NCBI GenBank assembly: GCA_031216445.1
Contig: CM062199.1
Location: forward strand, 5,366,501-5,430,500
Reading direction: 5' to 3'
Source: Lateolabrax maculatus
Lineage: Eukaryota > Chordata > Actinopteri > Acropomatiformes > Lateolabracidae
DNA length: 64,000 bases
Shown here: piece by piece, positions 38,606 to 52,200 of the stretch
How positions within the stretch are numbered: the first letter of the stretch is position 1
Layout: each line of letters starts with the position of its first letter
Position numbers and translations under genes: made by a program
Notes under the pieces: model-generated
The model's input: only the letters and a program-made list of their open reading frames with translations
Told to the model about the DNA's origin: nothing
Databases searched by the model: none

Positions 38606-41600
38606 GCAGCTTTCCGCAGAGCCTTAGAGACAATGACTCGCGGCCCCTTCCTGTTTAAGGATAGCTGTCAGAGGATGATGGCTCCGATTCAACACTGCAG
38701 CAGGTTTGCACAGAGCTCCCTGATAAAACGGAAAAAGGCAAAAGCCTCCACTCTCTCTCCTCTCTCCCCCCCCCCCAGCTCTCTGTGTCTCTGTCTTTCT
38801 CTCACTCTCTCCATCACTCTCCCTCTCCCTCCACAGTTCAACACTGATTTGACTGCTAGCATAATTTTGCAGAGGAGACTATTTGCAGATGCAGCAGAGT
38901 TATCAATCCGAACAGACACACAATCCGGGTCCAATGTCACTTCTCCTCATTATGTTAATGGTTAATACATGCAAATGAAAACATTCCGGCAATTTGATTT
39001 CTTTGAAGATAGTTTGCATATTGTCTTAGCCATAATGATGGTACACTTTCTCCCCAGCTTCGATTTATGCAAGGCTAGTTAGTTCATTTTTATCAGCTCT
39101 GAGTTCATTTCTAGGGCTACTGGAATGTGTTTTCCCCTTCCCCTCACTATTTAACTAATTAGGATTCAGGTACCATAAGCAGATTTTTCACGCTATTGGT
39201 GTTTTTCTTAATTAAGAAACAAATGAATTCTCCCCAGCAAAATAGATGGAACAACGGGATAGGGTGCCAGGGGCCAGATGCGGCGCTTCTTAATTAGAAG
39301 TCACTCCATTGTCTGAGGTTTTTTAATGAAGCTCCAATCTAAATGGATATCAAAAAAGCTTCTAGTGAAGAAAAAAAAAAAACACACACACCGGCCATTT
39401 AAAATAATAAGGAAATAAAGATAATGAAAGACAAAAGATATGTACTGGCAGCCCCGGCTCACACCTCCAGTTCAGTGCATGCAGTGCTCTCGTCACCTTT
39501 GGATGAGCCCCTATTAAAACAGCTCGATCCCTCGCCTGCCCCTGCCTGCCTGCAGCCATGTCTAATGTTCTGCCAAGCCAACAGTGAAACACTCTCTTTT
39601 CAACTTCTCATCAAAGGTGGAAGTTTCATTACCCCGTGGATGGTTATCAACTAACTATTACTGAAAACTGTTGCAGCTGTCAACTTCCTGTCTTGCCTTG
39701 AAAAACAGTGGAGGCTAGCAGAATCCGTGCTTATCATATCAGTGTCATTTGTGATAGGCTGATGTTTTGTGCAAGGACGGCCAACGCAAAATTTCCAATT
39801 AGCTGGAACAAATTGTCACCTCAACACAATATGGAAGATATAAATGGTGGTGTGCAATTAGATGTGAGCACCTGGGATGTGTTTATGGTGTAAAACTAAA
39901 GAAACAGTGCAGATGGAACAAAAGAAAAGTTTTAGTTTTGAAGTTAATTTGCAGGAGGGTTTTTTTTTTTTTTTTCTGTGAAGCTCAATCATCTCGGTCA
40001 GCCTCGCTGATGCTGCTGCGGTGGTGACTGAAGGCGATAACATCTGGGCTGTTTTTGACTGAAATAAAACCCGTAGCATGCCCTTATGTGCTGCCAACCC
40101 CATCAGTTCTTCTTCAGACGGCATGGCTTAGGAGCTCCCAGAGGATGGGCCAGTGCCCACTGATACAGGCCCAGCAACCGTCTTGTCCAGGCCAAGTATC
40201 CCTGCGCCCAGGGGCTGTGCCATCAATGCCATGACTTGTGCCAGACTGGATCCCACCCAGCAATCCATTTCAAAGGCTTTTTTTTATGGATCAGGTATGC
40301 AGTGTGATTTTCCTTTCCCTTTGTAATGTGCCGTGTCAAAGGCGAGCTAGGCTGACTTTAAAGTCATATACTAGTTTTTTCCGCCTTTCATTTGGGAAGG
40401 AGACATAATTGATTTCTGACTTTCCAAATGTCAAGTTGGAAGAGATGAGAAAAAAAGAGCAATGTCCTAAAAATCAATCGGCAATATGGGCATGTTGATT
40501 TGGATGGTATTAAGTGTTTTGGGCTTTAATTTATAAATTGTTAATCGATAGTGAGCAAATACTGAATTGTCTATATCATGTAAGTAATTCCCAGGGGAAT
40601 TTGACTTTCATGGAGAATACTTTATTTAACAACAAATGTTCAATTAGGCTTAATACAGTATTTGTTTTCTAAATCAGCCAAAAAGATCATCACTTCATGA
40701 TTCACTCATGCAGAATATTTGAGTGAAATACAATTTACTGATTAATTCTCTGGGTTCATGGAGTGAAAACAGATTTTTTTTTTTTTTAAAGAAGTAACTT
40801 TCTTAATAAAAAGTCACATTTTTTAAACACCTTTATTTATCCACAAATTACCATAATCCTCTGGATGTTCACTCGTGTGCTCTCTCTCGTTTAGAGCATT
40901 ACTTGTTTATTTATATCTGTGAATGAGATTAGAGGGGAAGATTACTTAGCGCAGACACATGAATAGCGATCAAAGACTGGAGGATAATGTAAGTCTTTCA
41001 GTGATTGCTCAGCTCTTTTCAAATGTACCGGTGGAGTATTAGAACAATACAAGTGGCTGTGCTCCATATAGTGTGACAACAATAATACAAAATCCTCAGG
41101 GAGTGAACCGCATGTAAACACTCCAGATCAACACACAGTACACTGGCACAAAGTGTCCCCTAATGCAGCAAAAATTAGCTTTGATCCTGACGAGGGCACG
41201 GCAAAGTAGCAATCAGTTCAGTGAAATGACATCACTTGTCGGACATAAATGTGGTTTGAGTCACGTCTGGTTCCGTATCTGTACAAAGCAATGTGTTTTA
41301 CAGCCCGCACCGTTTCTAGAAGCTCAGCTGGGGAACATCAGCCACAAGTAAACAAGCAACATTATGTCCCTCTGATTATTCTAAACAAAAATGTGGACAC
41401 AAATATGACACTCTCTCATCCAGATGATTTATGAAGAACATTATGACAGCTGAATTGTCTTTTATTCAGTCTGTCTGTGCTGCACACATTTGGAGGAAGC
41501 ACTGGTCTGGCCAATTATCGGTGGCAGGACAGAGAAACCTGTCACTCGGATATACATGACAAATGAAGTAGGAACAGCACAGCAAAACACCAACAAATGA

Positions 41601-43920
41601 ATCTTAAAAACGCACACATGCTTGCATTTGCAACAAAAAAGAGCCAACGGCATAAGGCTGCAGTTTTGACAAACAAACTTTGCAAGGAGAATTTATTTCT
41701 AGCTGCAAATGAAGGGACGGATCTTAGGACCAGTTGGCTAATTATTTATCCTGCTGGTTTTATGGCTCTCATTAATTTCCCCCCTCTCTCTCTTTACCTT
41801 CCATTGAAAGTCTGAAGTCAACCTGCATCTGGTGCTGATAACGCCGGGGTCTCAGCAGCCTCGCAGCCTCCCCTCTAACCCACCCACCTGCACCTCCACA
41901 AGAGAAAAGGAGCAGCTTTCATACACACCCACTGGATAATGCCATTAGAAATAGCTCTCAAATCCACAATGTTGTGCTCGCTGAATTAGGAAAACAAGCA
42001 GTTCGTATATTGGGAATAGGTTGTGCTGCATCTCTTAATTTAGTGGGCTGTATGGCAGGAATGTTGTATGTTACAAGGCAAAGGAGGTGCTGCAGAGAAG
42101 GAGCTCGATGGAGAAGGAGCCCAAAAGCAGAAGCCTTAGAAGGAAACATCGAATTACGCATTGAATCTTGTACTTGGAGCACTGACTGAAATGTTTCCGC
42201 AGCACAGAGAATCCAAAGTTGGCATCAAATGCTTGGTCAGATTCTTAGGCGTGTGTACTTACTCCGTGATCAGATTTTTCCTTGTTCAAATACTGATTTT
42301 TCTTTTACAGTTACTTTGTGTTAAGGCACTCTGGTCTTTTTTTTTTTAGAGGTTTGAATTAATTTGGTAAACATAAAAAAGAGCTTTTTAGAAAAACAAG
42401 TTTATATTCCTCAAAGGTATAAAAAAGTGTATTGGCAGTGGTATTGAACAGTTACCCAGCAATATTTAAAAGTAAATAAAATGAAGAGAGGATAATTAGT
42501 TTAGTTGGATTTTAGTTTAGTGAATTGGGCTGCCTGTAAAGTATTTGTCTGGCACTGGTAGAACCTTTTCCCCTTTCCTTTCTCTCAAACCCTCTCTCTG
42601 ATGGTCTCCCTCTATTTTACCCTCTGTCACTTTTTGGGTGCTGGGGGGGTTGACTGAGATTGGCCCATTCTTGGTGCTTTGGTGAGATCGCACCCCAGCA
42701 GGTCTGAGCTGAGGCTATTCCTGCACCCTCCACCCTCTCTGCCCAACTTCCCCATCACTGCCCACCTCCTCCTCCACCCGTAGCTGTCCATCACGCTCCC
42801 CCCACCGCGACAACAATGAGCGCCCACCCCTCACTTGCAAGGACCTCATCGTCAATCCACCGACGAACCAAACGCCCAATTTGAGCCATTTCTTCCAAGG
42901 AGTGAACTGATAGACACCACACTGGTCACACTTTCAAACGCAACAGAGAGACACAGTGGGCGAGAATTGCTGAAAAGCAAATATTGTCGACTTCTGCTGA
43001 CTTCAAACAGCAGTCAGATGGCAGAGACTACCTAGGCAGTAAAGAAGCTGCATTACACACAACACAAGAGAAAGGGCCTAAAGAACTCTTGGTGAATCCT
43101 TTCATGTTTGTCTTTACAGGGAACCCAGACCATTCATTTCTCTTCTTCTATGCAAAGGAAAGTAAACATGGCACCCTCTGCAGGCACATGAAATTGAACA
43201 GTTCTGAGCATAACGGCCAGTCCTTTCGTTCTTGTGTTTCAGAATTAGATATGTAAGCTCTACCGCAACTTTGGCATATATTTCTTAAAAATGCCTCAAA
43301 GATGAATTTGCATTTAATTCATGATATACATATTTCATGCAAAATCTGTCGCCATTCATGTGCCATTCCAGCAAACTCTGTTTGAAGTTTTCAAACTGAA
43401 CTTTTGCTCAAACAGTTCAACACACACATGTAGAGGTCAGTGAATCAACGCACACACACAGACACACACACACCATGCAAACACAAACACATAGACTTAA
43501 TGGGAAAGAAAACTTAGCCCAGTTAAGTTCTGTTTCAGTCTCCACAATGCCCCGGTGATGCTCTCCTGCGGTCTTATAGGACTATCAGTGCTCAGGGGTC
43601 ATGGGCCTGGCCAGTCAAGATAAAACAAACCCTGATGAAATGAACCATGTGGGAGCAGAGAGGGCTGCTCTCTACTGATGGAAGAAACCCAGTCACTCTG
43701 AGAGGTGAGACTGTAACAGTGTCGTATTGACCTGAGTGACCTGGCTCACTGCTTGAACTCCACCACACTCTGTTTAGAGAGGAAGGAACAGACAATGGAG
43801 TTTTACTGATACACTGTAGGTGTGGTGGCCAAAACAAATATTTAATAGTAATTTTCATATCAGTTGTATGAATATGTATAAATGGTTTCTCTGTAAAATT
43901 ATATTTTAGCAATTAAATGA

Positions 43921-43985
43921 TTAAGATAAGATAAGATAAGACTTTATTCATCCCACACTGGGGAAATTCACTTGTTACAGCATCA
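43921..43985 (+). mobile_element. Truncated LINE-like 3' tail with GATAA repeats
   Basis: Four AGATAAG-type units are followed by ACTTTATTCATCCCACACTG and GGGAAATTCACTTGTTACAG. This ACTTTATT.ATCCC...GGGGAAATTC signature is a widespread teleost repeat end, in my memory of Rex1/CR1-like LINE type, though the exact family is uncertain. Only the end is present. Confidence 0.5.
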
Positions 43986-44027
43986 GATAAATAAACAAGT
44001 GGAATAAATAAAATAGAATAAAATTTC

Positions 44028-44205
44028 ATTCTCTGCTACATTATACTTCTGGTCCACTACATTTTAGAGGGAAATATTGTACATTTCAGTCTATTGCATA
44101 TTTTGCTGTTAATACTTTTTAGCTTTACTTGTAACGGAACATTTCTATATTGTTGCATTGCTACTTTTAAACCTTTTAAATTCTCAAGACACTTCTTACT
44201 ATGAG
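44028..44205 (+). mobile_element. Fragment of the same hAT-type element, internal and right part
   Basis: TACATTATACTTCTGGTCCACTACATTTTAGAGGGAAATATTGTAC and, later, ACTTGTAACGGAACATTTC and GCATTGCTACTTTTAAACC match the internal and right-hand parts of the element at 51657 and its fish relatives. Both terminal repeats are missing, and a LINE-like tail lies just before it. Confidence 0.6.
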
Positions 44206-45087
44206 TGATGGGATCCTACATAAACACCCCATTTCTGTTTTAGTGTTTTTCTAACTGCATACAAGGATGTTCTTTCTGAACTGTTACTTTGACCGTTGCT
44301 TATTTTGACATGAATATTTAATGTTACAGAGAAATACTTAATATTTGAAATCAGGTTTTTAGGGGCTTTATGTAAAAGGTCTAACCACTGATCATCATAT
44401 CAGCAGCAGACCACATGACTGAGCACACCGACCGTAAATATATCATGCTCAAAAGTGCTTATTAGCTGGTTTGATTGAATGATTGATGAATAAATTGATT
44501 GGCATTTCCATCCAGCCATTCATGTATTTAGCTTTCACTAGCAAAAATAACAACTACCTGCGTCTTTCCTGTCCCCGGCTCTGACATTTTAAATATTCAG
44601 ACAGAGTCTGACAAAGTTGGAGACTGACAACAAAAAGGGCAATTTGATTGAGCCGGTGACACAAATAGTTATTTACCACTTTCAGATCACAGACATGCGC
44701 TGTATCACTATCATTGAGCTGGTCAATATACATCACTTCCACCCAAAGGATTACACCTCTTATCTGAAATGATATTCAATAAAGTATGACCGCAGAAATA
44801 CAGAGTGGAGTGTTCTTGCTTGGATCTGGCTTATGCTGTGAAGGAAAAAAAAAACACTTTATTGGAATTAAGATCCAAGTCAAGATTACCTGAGGAAACA
44901 GCAGTTAGATTTCTGTTCCAGTGCCACGTCCTACACTTTATTCTGCGCTGCTTGGGGACTAAACCACAGTGTACTGTTCCCCACAAGCCATGGGGGTGTA
45001 ATAGGATGCCTTTATGAAATATATAGTGACGCCCCAGCACCTTCCACAGATCATAGCATGGGTTAGGATGTTTGGTGAGCAGGAGTT

Positions 45088-45089
45088 TG

Positions 45090-45125
<36 letters not shown>

Positions 45126-45140
45126 TGTGTGTGTGGGTGT
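45088..45140. repeat. (GT)n microsatellite with TTT interruptions
   Basis: Three GT blocks separated by TTTG steps. Confidence 0.95.
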
Positions 45141-45661
45141 GAGCCACAGGGAGGGAAACTAGGTGCTGTGTGCGCCAGACTAATATGGTCTTTGCTGAAA
45201 TGCCCCGCAATCCAAAAAGTCAGTGAGGCAACAGCAAAACTTTCCCCGGGTCCCTCTCTGATGCTCCACGACCATAATATCATCAAGGTGCATGGGATGA
45301 TACCACTCACTCATTTGCGCTGCCTAATTAGCTGCCGCAACTTCCCTCCCCACTGCTGTGCCATCCATTCAGAGAGCTTCTAGAAAAGCGACCGTCATTA
45401 GCTGCATTGGGATGAAGTTAACTCCAATGCTGCCAGTATGTTAAACTCTGCTCGACGTGGCCTGGAACAGTAGCAAGGTGGTTCCTTCTTAAACACAGCC
45501 ATCTTTTTTATAGTTTAAAATCAGTAGCTGCCGTTGGATTTTCCCATATATGTGTTGTATATAAAGTGGGTTTGTGGAATTTTAACCCAAATACTGAAAT
45601 ACCTCCTGTCGTTGCACATTCTCTTCTCATTTTCTGTGTTTTATTTTACCCTGACATCAAA

Positions 45662-45662
<1 letters not shown>

Positions 45663-45698
<36 letters not shown>
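45663..45698. repeat. (CA)n microsatellite
   Basis: Eighteen uninterrupted CA units, inverted relative to the GT tract at 45088. Confidence 0.97.
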
Positions 45699-45699
<1 letters not shown>

Positions 45700-46739
45700 G
45701 CCACCACCCATCCCAAGCCCCAGCCCTGCACTGTATAGCTTTTCTTTTCTTGTCGGGCATTTGATAAAGCCTTTAGTGAGTGTGGTTAGAGCACTTGGGC
45801 TGAGGATCTGATGAGAAGTGTGGGGTCTGTCACACACAAACACACGCAACCACTATAAGTACATTCTAATTAGCTGATGTATGCAGGACCTCATCCACGT
45901 TGGAGGGGTATCAAAAAGCAATCAACGCCCCATCCCTGATGAGCTCAGAGAGACACAGAGATCCACATTGTCTATGGAAAGATGATGCGTGGCTGGACCT
46001 CGACTCGGCTTTCCAAACCACCATAATGCCATGCAATCACAAGACATTATGCACAGATCTGAACCCCAAAGCCACAGGATAGAAAAAAAAGGGAATATTG
46101 AGTTCATAATTCAAAAGCCTGATTATGATGGTTGCTCTTGTGAAAACCTGCCGTGGAGAGCCAGAAGTGGGAGAATTGGCCTGCGAGTGCCACAAAATAT
46201 GGTTATAAATGCAGAGGAGAAACGTGTTTAAAAAACTGTCATGATCAAGAGCAATACAGCGCAGATAGCAGAGAAATCAGCAGAGTTAAGATGACAACTC
46301 GTTGCCATGGAAAACTGAAAAAATTAAGTCAGCAGCGAGTGTATGAGGAGAATTCATGAAAGTGATTCTTCTCAGCGGAGGGAAATCAAATAGAAATATC
46401 AACCACAGCAGGACTCTATGCTACAGCATGAAATGGTGAAAAAAATCAAATATCCTAAACATGCGATCTAGGATTTTGTCACCCATTCATAATCTAATTT
46501 GACCTGAGGCCATACAGCCGATTCGTCTCAGTAAAGACCATAGGTGTTTTAGCTGCAGGCTCCAAAGGAGAGAGGCATGTGTGTCACACAAAGACCATCG
46601 GTTAGCGACGTACCGAAAGGGACTCTGTATCACCATCTTATCTTCAAAGGACTGGGCAGGGGCTCAGGGGAGCTGTGCCACCGCCTCGCCTCCACACAGA
46701 CACACACAGAGGGGGGATTTGGACCTGCAAGCAGGAACC

Positions 46740-47220
46740 AGAGATCTCTCGGCCGGCACCCAGGCCTGGACCCTCCTCCAACTCGCCCGCGGAGAACAGG
46801 CAGGGTTCCTGCACACGCGGCACGACATCAGTGAGCTGATCCCCCCCCCCCCACCACCACCACCACCCTCCTCCTCTCCTCCTCTCTCTCTCCTTCCCTC
46901 CTCCTCCTCCCCTGCAAACCCCCTCCGCCGACTGCCTGCCCATTTGCTTCCTGGCCTCAGCTTGACGGAGGGGATGGGATCTGAACTCAACTTAGACACA
47001 GAGTTTCCACATTTCACAGATGGCTGGGAGAGGCTTTGCATGGAGGTGAGGAAACAGAGAGACAGAAAAGAGAGAGAGAAAGAGAGAGAGAGGGAGCCTC
47101 ATCGCCGGCGCCGAAGCGGGGCCGATTTCACACCGCGGTAGTGTGCGCTAAAGCAGGCCGCCGTTAATCCACTCACTGAGGGGAAGGCCTGGAGCTATTC
47201 CGCCGCCCGACCGCCATCTC
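46740..47220. promoter_or_regulatory. CpG- and GC-rich patch in intron 1
   Basis: GC-rich DNA with many CpGs (for example CGCCGGCGCCGAAGCGGGGC near 47103 and CCGCCGCCCGACCGCC near 47200) flanks a poly-C, CCA and CTCCTC tract at 46840-46915. A plus-strand open frame of 186 codons (46581-47141) crosses it but is made of low-complexity runs of Pro, Ser, Arg and Glu, and resembles no protein I know. The patch may be an orphan CpG island or the start of a non-coding transcript antisense to zfpm2, which is inference. A polypyrimidine block of this kind alone can produce such composition. Confidence 0.3.
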
Positions 47221-50200
47221 CCTCCACAAAGCCATAAATGGTGCATTATACAACTGGGCTTCAGAGACACTGCTGATATGCTGATAGGTGGCGGACAAAG
47301 ACCAAAGCAACCACAGGAGCAGAGCCACATGCAGGACTGAGGGCCTTAGTGCAGGAGCAGAACAGCACACATGTATTCAGGCATGATCTCTCAAACGCTG
47401 TACTTGCTGAGGTGTGGACTGTTAGAGTGCTATATCTGCACTTTTGATCGGGGTTAGTTCAACCTCTGGATTCGGCCTCGAGACAGAGATGGACATGCAC
47501 TAACACTCCCTCTTCTCCTGCTCTCCAACAAAATAGCTTTTTTCCCTCCCTTTCTCCCCACTGTGAATTCATATCTGTAAAGTTACCAAAAGTCTTGAAG
47601 ATGAGTCTTTGAACTTATGAAAGGCAATCATTTTGAATGAAAGGAGACAGGAAATATATAAACATGGGGGAATTTAAATAAATTGCCACAAAGAAAATCA
47701 GGGAGAGGGCAGTGAATTATGTAACGATAAGACAGCCACCAGCCTAAGCCACAAAATGAGATGTTTTACATGAAACGAACAGCGGTCTAGATTAGAGAGC
47801 CATCCTGTTTAGACATGAAGCCAATTGGGTTGATATCACATGTAGAGAAAATTTGAAAGATAAGTGGGAACTATGAGAATTGTTATAATCCAACTGTAAC
47901 AAAAAGCTGAAGTATATTGGCTTTTCCCTCCAGAAGCACTGCACGATAAACATCTTTGATGAAAGAAGTTCATTACTTGTGTGCTCTGTAATGTAACATG
48001 CTGTATTATGAGTCTAGGCCAACCTACAGTGAGGCAGTCTCTAAATGAAGCCTCAGGAATTTAATGGACATCATTAGGTGAAAACATATAAAGATAATTA
48101 TGGTAATTACAAATCCCTTTTATTCGCCCTGAGTCTTTGACAAGAAGGTTGTCATATCAACCACTTCAAACAAACAAAGAGTTGTTGTCTCTTCCCCTAA
48201 ATGATGTCCGGTTCCATTTGGATGGGAATTGTCTTCGGATTATCCTTTTTATTGTTTGGTTAGTGGCTCTGAATGGAGGCTACATTTCTTTCAGTAAAAA
48301 CTTGATTAAAACAAGTGATTCACAATAGTAGAATTTGACTTGCATTTGCATAGCCACTTCATTATAAGTGAGACCTTGATCTTGAAAGCAGGCCCATACA
48401 AAGCTAATGGACATGTCTGTTATGTCTATTAGAGATGGACCCTCAGAGGAACGAAGGACTTCTATTCAATATCACAGACATCACTATGGGCACCCAAGGC
48501 CTGTCTTATTAAATTTCAGCTCCATAACAATAGCTAAAGGAACGAAATGACAAACACTGGCAATATTGCGGCTTGTTCTGACCAAAAGTATCTTCCAAGA
48601 GTTTGTTTTGGTTAAACCTAATCCAAGTGTTACTGTTTTCTTGCCACACGGGGTCAAAGCCGGAGCAACCCTTGTCACTTCATCTTAGTGATACATGATC
48701 TAAGCAGCAAGAACAGATTAAATGTTGTATGGAACATCTTTATGGAGAGATGGAGAGGCAATCGTGAAAGACTTGGGTGTTTATTTACAATATGCATCCA
48801 ATCATCCTTTGTCACCGTTCCATGTTCGTCTTTTTCCGAAACCACAGAGAGACACTCGCTGGAGATTCCATTTTTGGCCTCTCTGCTACACAAACTCATA
48901 ATATGGTGCCGTCTTATCAGATCCTGCTTACAATAACAGATTCACTTCAAGTCAAAGCTGTTGTTTAACTTATTCAATCCCATGGGAAAATTCAGTTCAA
49001 ACAAGTCAGAAGACATCTGCCAGTCCACAGCAGCTGATGATGTCAACGGGTCCCTGCTAGTACCAGATTCCTCCAGCACTTTCAATCATTCCTTGTGAGA
49101 TTACTGCAATAGGATATTACAGTACAAACTATGACCATGTGTCCTGCTGCCACAAAGCTTAGCAACATATTACAGTTTGTCAAAGCAAGCTATTGCGAGG
49201 GAGAGATAGATACAGAGAGGAGGAGAGAAGCCATTGACCTTTGTGTCCTTCATATTTGCCTAGCTTCCCCTCAACCCCAATCTTAAGAGTGAAATCATCT
49301 GATCCCAAACTAACTGTCAACTGGCTTGTGATGGTGGCAAAGCCAGCAGACATCAATCAATCAGATTTTCTCCACGTCTATCATAGGAGGTTTTTTTTCT
49401 TTCCTATTTTGCCCAGGCTTATCATCTGACCCAGTTGTTATCCTGTTTCTGAAGCTTAAAAAACTTGATTATGGTCAAATGTATGTCTCAGAGATTCACA
49501 GGCACATCCTACACTGAACCAGAAGGAAAAAAAATATATTATCAGTATTTCACAACAGAAATGAATGCAGGCTGTAATGATTGTAGTTTTTCAAAATGAG
49601 GCTCTTAATTCTACACTCATGCTGGAAATAAGGAGTTTGAGCCAGTTATCTTTGGTTTTCAGGAATGCGTGATTGCGTGAACTTAAGATAAAAATCCAAT
49701 CTGATATCATAAGACAAAAAGGCATTTTAGTTGGCTACAGCACTTGCTCAATGTCAACAGTTTTTAGTAATTACTAGATAAGCATTCTCTGAAATACACA
49801 GAGAAAGAAAATTGGCTGATTCTGAAATAATAGCGGCTGCATTTCTCTCTGGATGTTTACTCTGTCACTTCACAAGCCTGCTTTGAAATAATAAGAAGCA
49901 GGAGACGTGTACTTTGCAACACGTCACTCCTTTCGTCACTGTCCATTATCGCACACACTCTGTCTAATCTGATTTGCATAATTTACTGTAAATATAATTG
50001 ATCATCATCATAGTGTTCCAATTGGAATATGGCTCCATTATGCCTATTTCTGTAGCCGTGCTCACTGCTAATCATACGCAGGCAGATATGGCCACTGATC
50101 ACATGATGTGTAAGCTGTGCTGTCAACAGCTTTACCAGCTTTGCAATGGTGCAAATCAAAACATAGCCTCTTTAAAGTATTAACATGTTTTGAAGTTTGT

Positions 50201-51656
50201 TTTATATTTTCAGCATATTTGACATAAATTGTTTATCTATTTACAAAGCTTTGTCATTAGTGATTTTCCACTGAAGCCTTAAGATGCTATGTGTTTTGTG
50301 CCGTTCATCGGGTGGAAAATGCTGATGTACAAATTGAACTGAAAAGCTTGTTACTTAATCCTCTGTTGCCACCTATCCTATAACTATAGAGCCTGCTGCA
50401 TTTCATTCCAATGCAAAGTTCTGCATCGCGCTGCCCCCCACAAATACATCCTCAGTAATTCCTGCCAAGCCAGAGATTTACACTGAACAGCTATTAGGGC
50501 GTCACTTTCTGGTGTGCCAGCTACTATCCTGCTCTGGAAGTGGTGCTCACCAAATTATCCCCATTTATTATCAGCTCTTTAAATAAAATTACCATTTCAT
50601 GTATATTTTTAATTACTGAAACAATTTATGTGGTTGAAACTCAAGGCTTGGCCAATAATTTTACTGTATATTGCTGACAACATATTGTGACAATGCCTGC
50701 TGCAAAACATGAGTCATATTTCCCTTTCCTTTCTCTCATCCAAGATTCAGTCGAAACCCTGATATTCATTTTGACATATTCCATGAAAATGTTTTGATTA
50801 ACTGTAGCTAATTAAATTGAAATAAACAAAAAGAATCTTAATACAGACATAAAAGTTATTTACATCCCTGCAATGGAAGACTGACAGACTTTATTTCTTG
50901 AATATGGCAGAGGCAAATTCCTGTTGCAGACGCAGAGCTGTTTCTCTTCTGGGCTATGGAGATGTCAAAGCATCACACAAATGTGATGAACCCAATATCC
51001 ATATCCATGATACATCAAAACCTCGGCATGGCACAAAAATAACTGCAATACCTCAGGAGCAACCTCAGAAATCCCCTTAATTGAGCAATATCTTCATTCC
51101 TGATCCATGTGCATCACCAAGGTGAAAAGGGACTGTGCAAGTTAAATGAAAGAAGAATTCATGATGTGTGGCGGCCTCTCTTACTCACCCTGGCTATTTC
51201 CCCTCTTGGCAGGGGCCAAATAGAGAATGTTAAATGAGGCAATTGTGTCCCGGAGGCAAAAAGAGGAAAAAAAAAAAAAAAAGAAAAAGCAGGCAGTGCC
51301 CCTGCTCTCTGCTCCAACCCTGAGGAGCATTCTGCAGCATGATGAGGTACATCCAAGCACCCAGGCCTGCCACCACCCAAACAGCTCAGACCAGACCTAA
51401 CTTCCCATGAGAACAGCCTACTCCACTCTCACACATATACAAACTGACTACTCAAACTCCTTATCAAGTAGGTGTTTCATTGTGCAATGTACGAAAAAAA
51501 AACAAACATAAAAAAAAAAACAAAAAAAAACATGCAGGTTGAAAATAATTTGCAAAGCCTGAAAAATATTGACCCAAAAGGAAGAATTTACTACATTTCA
51601 GCTAAATCTCAATATGTTCAGACAAAGAGCACAACTATGGTTATTTTTGTTATGGG

Positions 51657-52171
51657 CAGTCGTGGAAAGTAACTAAGTACCTTTACTTAGGTACTGTACT
51701 TAAGTATAATTTTGAGGTACTTGTAATTTGCTTGGGTATCTAAATGTAATGCTAATTTATACTTTTCATTTACTACATTTCAGAGGGAAATATTGTACGT
51801 TTTACTCATCTATAATTATTTGCAGATTAAGATTTTACAAACAAAACATCATCTTAAAATAATTTTGTAGAAAATTACATTATTGTTCAAATTAGCCCGA
51901 CCATGACCAGCTACAACAGTAAAATGCTACTTACGCATAGATGCATTAGTAATAATATAATGTATAATAATAAGACAGTAATGTGGGCCTTTTAGTGCAC
52001 GGTTAAGAGTTTTACTTTTGATACTTAAAGTAAATGTTTTTATCAATACTTCTCTAGTTTTAAGTAAAATTATGAATGCAGGACTTTTTATTGTAATAGA
52101 GTATTTTTACAGCGTGGTACAGTGTGGTATTGTTGCTGAAGTAAAGGATCTGAATGCTTCTCCCACCTCTG
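51657..52171 (+). mobile_element. Non-autonomous hAT-type DNA transposon with 8-bp target-site duplication
   Basis: The element begins CAGTCGTGGAAAGTAACTAAG and ends CTTCTCCCACCTCTG, giving imperfect terminal inverted repeats of about 13-15 bases. It is flanked by GTTATGGG (51649-51656) and GTTATGGT (52172-52179), an 8-bp duplication with one mismatch, as expected for hAT insertions. Inside are the hallmarks of a repeat very common in teleosts: TACTTAAGTA words, TTTGAGGTACTTGTA, CTACATTTCAGAGGGAAATATTG and, near the end, GTAAAGGATCTGAATGCTTC. It has no transposase ORF, so it would depend on a helper. Confidence 0.8.
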
Positions 52172-52200
52172 GTTATGGTGCTAACCTACCCAATCAGTAG

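Noticed and set aside
46581..47141. 186-codon plus-strand open frame
   Set aside because: It is built from poly-C, CCA, CTCCTC and GAGAGA low-complexity tracts (Pro, Ser and Arg/Glu runs) and has no recognisable domain. I kept only the CpG-rich patch as a feature.
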